A DNA stretch of 43,301 bases. Source: Lachnospiraceae bacterium UBA5899. GTDB lineage: Bacteria > Bacillota > Clostridia > Lachnospirales > Lachnospiraceae. The DNA is taken from NCBI GenBank assembly GCA_002432425.1, contig DJEL01000029.1, forward strand, positions 1 to 43,301, read 5' to 3'. Positions within the stretch are counted from its first letter, which is position 1, and every line of letters starts with the position of its first letter. The position numbers and the translations under genes are program-made. This document shows positions 41,248-43,301 of this stretch, piece after piece. The notes below the pieces were generated by a model. That model ran no database searches. It worked only from the letters and a program-made list of their open reading frames with translations, and was not told the DNA's origin.

Positions 41248-43301
41248 TTATCTGCTTTCGTTAATGTAAATCTGTGCACGGCTCTGGATGATGTCTGCCA
41301 CATCCTGTGCACTCTTCTGTCCCGCAAAGAATGCGGCGGACTCTTCCGTAATGATATTACTTAAGGAATCATCGCTGTAATACACCTGGGTTACAGAGCT
41401 GATGTAATCGTATAAGTGATCGGCTTCTTCCTGGGTTAAGGGATCCAATACCACATCTTCATCACCAAACCATGCAGTGTAATCGTAGTACTCTTTGTTG
41501 CCGTCGGCATCGGTCCAGTAAGGTCTTTCCGTACCCTTGTTGATTTTCTCCTTCAGGGCATCCTTCTTGATGGGAAGACTCCAGGAGTCGTTGCCGTCCT
41601 TCTGATACTCATCCGTTAAGTAGTAACGTAAGAACTGCCATGCTGCATCCTGATTCTTGGACTTGGCGGAAATCAAATATACACTGTTTGCATTGATAAC
41701 CGCACCGTTTCCTTCCTTTGCCGGGAAGCCAATCAGGGTAACCGGTTCTCCGAACAGGCCTCTGTTGCTGATATAGCTTTCCATGTCGGAAATATTGGTG
41801 CTCATCAGCAAAATCTTGCCGTCCCTGTAGGCTTTCTGGGAATTCTGCCAGTAATCATCGGGAAGGGAATCATAATCAAATTCCTCCGGGAACTGTTTTG
41901 TAAACTCTAACAGGTCTACAAATTCCTGGGAATCAAAGGAACATTTACCGGTTTCTCTGTCCACAAACTGGGAACCGGAGTACATCATAAGCATCCATAA
42001 AAGTTCGCCTCTGGTGGTGGTATCACCGAATACGCTGGCATCCGGATATTTTTCCATAAGAGCCTTTAAGTCCTCCATGGTCCATCCCTCTTTGTCACCT
42101 ACAATCGAGGTCTTACCCATAACGGTATTCACCGTAAATTTCGGAACCAGAGTATAAAGCTTGCCGTCATGCATGTAAGCTTCAAACACATTGCTTAAAT
42201 AATCATCATAGTTCAGTTCGGAATCGTTCTTAATCATTTCGCTGAGATCTGCGAACAGCCCCTTGGAAATGTAAGAATCTACCGGAATATCACTGGTGCT
42301 GTTGAGTGCCAGCATATCCGGCATCTTTCCGGCTAAAATATCGTTGTTTAACTGGGTATAGCCGGCTGTGTAGTCATCTCCGGTGTTATACTGGGAGTAA
42401 TCCGTAACCGTAATGCGGTAATTGTCGTTGCTCTTATTGAAATTCACAATTCTTTCCCTCAGATCCCATTCCAGATAATAGCAACCGAGTACCAGTGTCT
42501 GCTTATCCGGTACATCCTTCGGATCCACATGGGTTAAAATCGCCAGTTTGTTGTTTCCGTCATCACTGGAATAATAGGTCATGAGAATACGGTTCTCATC
42601 AATTTCATACAGGCTGTTGACATCATTGCTGTTGATATCGGAGTTGATGTAGCTGAACAGCATGGTCAGGTCGCTGTCCCCGATGTTGTAGCCGTACGCA
42701 CCCTGATTATCCGTTACAAAAATATCATAATTCACACCGAGGTTGATGCTGTAATTAAGGAGCTTGGAGCATACCTCAACGGGCTCTCCAATCTGCTTAC
42801 CGGTCTTGTCGTACTTATACAGATTCAGCTTGGTGTAATCGTTGTTTACCATAAACAGGTTAATATCCCCGTTCTTGTCAAAGAACATGTTGTTCATCCA
42901 ACCGTTGCTGGTGTCTATTTCCACTCTTCCTGTTTCGTTTCCTTCTGTATCAAAGAGAAACAGTTCACTGTCGGAAACTCCGGCGAATTCGCCGTCCTTG
43001 CTTCCGGCCAGCTGATTTAAATACTGGTAATTGTCCCCTTCATTTACAAACAGCTCTTTATTGTACTTTTCGGTACCGTCTAAATTATAAGCATATAAAT
43101 CCACCTTACTTGTATAATTGCCGTCGGCATCGGTCTTGGAGCTTTCCACCAGCAAGAAAATACCGCCGTCACAGAACACGGTATTGGAAATATAAGAATT
43201 GTCGTAGGTATCTCCGGAAGGTTCGTCTGCAACAGGTTCGTCGGTCACGGCTTCTTCTCCATCGGACTCTTCGGTATTGTCCTCCGGTACAGCTGCATCC
43301 G
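41248..43301 (-). CDS. Extracellular solute-binding protein, family 1, with propeller-like N-terminal region (partial, 5' end outside window)
   Basis: The frame is open to the right edge, so the start is missing; 684 codons with stop are visible. It begins in an acidic tether (EDNTEESDGEEAVTDEP), which fits a lipoprotein. Residues to about 260 of the visible part show repeated strands like a beta propeller (YAYNLDGTEKYNKELFV, LFDTEGNETGRVEID, LYKYDKTGKQIGEP). From KQTLVLGCYYLEWDLRERIVNFNKSN on it is a family 1 binding protein: DILAGKMPDMLALNS, SKGLFADLSEMI, and the C-terminal DAAWQFLRYYLTDEYQ. It is a paralogue of the gene that follows it on this strand. The ligand is unknown. Confidence 0.85.
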   Translation of the reverse strand, partial: DAAVPEDNTEESDGEEAVTDEPVADEPSGDTYDNSYISNTVFCDGGIFLLVESSKTDADGNYTSKVDLYAYNLDGTEKYNKELFVNEGDNYQYLNQLAGSKDGEFAGVSDSELFLFDTEGNETGRVEIDTSNGWMNNMFFDKNGDINLFMVNNDYTKLNLYKYDKTGKQIGEPVEVCSKLLNYSINLGVNYDIFVTDNQGAYGYNIGDSDLTMLFSYINSDINSNDVNSLYEIDENRILMTYYSSDDGNNKLAILTHVDPKDVPDKQTLVLGCYYLEWDLRERIVNFNKSNDNYRITVTDYSQYNTGDDYTAGYTQLNNDILAGKMPDMLALNSTSDIPVDSYISKGLFADLSEMIKNDSELNYDDYLSNVFEAYMHDGKLYTLVPKFTVNTVMGKTSIVGDKEGWTMEDLKALMEKYPDASVFGDTTTRGELLWMLMMYSGSQFVDRETGKCSFDSQEFVDLLEFTKQFPEEFDYDSLPDDYWQNSQKAYRDGKILLMSTNISDMESYISNRGLFGEPVTLIGFPAKEGNGAVINANSVYLISAKSKNQDAAWQFLRYYLTDEYQKDGNDSWSLPIKKDALKEKINKGTERPYWTDADGNKEYYDYTAWFGDEDVVLDPLTQEEADHLYDYISSVTQVYYSDDSLSNIITEESAAFFAGQKSAQDVADIIQSRAQIYINESR

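Overview
The window looks like a chromosome segment from a Gram-positive anaerobe of the Clostridia, most likely Lachnospiraceae. This is inferred from gene content and style: a secG-rnr-smpB-ssrA block, a tmRNA tag ending NAEDNLAYAA, lipoproteins with LSAC-type lipoboxes, strong AGGAGG ribosome binding sites, and an Opp operon fed by a very large binding protein. The first 8.2 kb is visibly more AT-rich than the rest and holds different kinds of genes.

Positions 1 to about 8.2 kb are a prophage of a filamentous (inovirus-like) phage; its left end lies outside the window. In order it carries the end of an unknown gene, a 63-residue coat-like protein followed by a terminator, a 565-residue secreted adsorption-type protein with a C-terminal anchor, several tiny membrane proteins, a Zot/pI-type assembly ATPase, an origin region, two HUH replication proteins, two small reverse-strand genes, a 690-base non-coding region full of inverted repeats, and an IS30-family transposase. 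The replication module is the striking part. The large protein is a CRESS-DNA-virus-type Rep (HUH endonuclease plus superfamily 3 helicase). Just upstream is a perfect 12-bp stem whose 10-nt loop contains TAGTATTAC, the circovirus-type nonanucleotide. Beside it sits a second, stand-alone HUH protein that shares an 84-bp identical DNA block with the large rep. The window therefore appears to hold a phage with filamentous-phage morphogenesis genes, circovirus-like rolling-circle replication and transposase-mediated integration.

From 8.3 to 33.6 kb nearly everything is on the reverse strand and is host chromosome. Reading along that strand: gpmI and eno (glycolysis); a small membrane protein; the oligopeptide transporter oppA-B-C-D-F plus a small membrane protein; the potassium uptake pair trkA-trkH; secG, rnr, smpB and tmRNA (trans-translation and RNA decay); a short membrane protein; an OmpR-type two-component pair run together with hflX; a many-helix membrane protein; and a lipoprotein, next to which the prophage lies.

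From 33.7 to 38.8 kb the forward strand carries a cation efflux protein, then a leader-peptide/terminator unit behind a consensus promoter, then two half-ABC exporters forming a heterodimer of the BmrCD type. The last part, on the reverse strand, has two paralogous binding-protein lipoproteins with a propeller-like front half; the second runs off the right edge.
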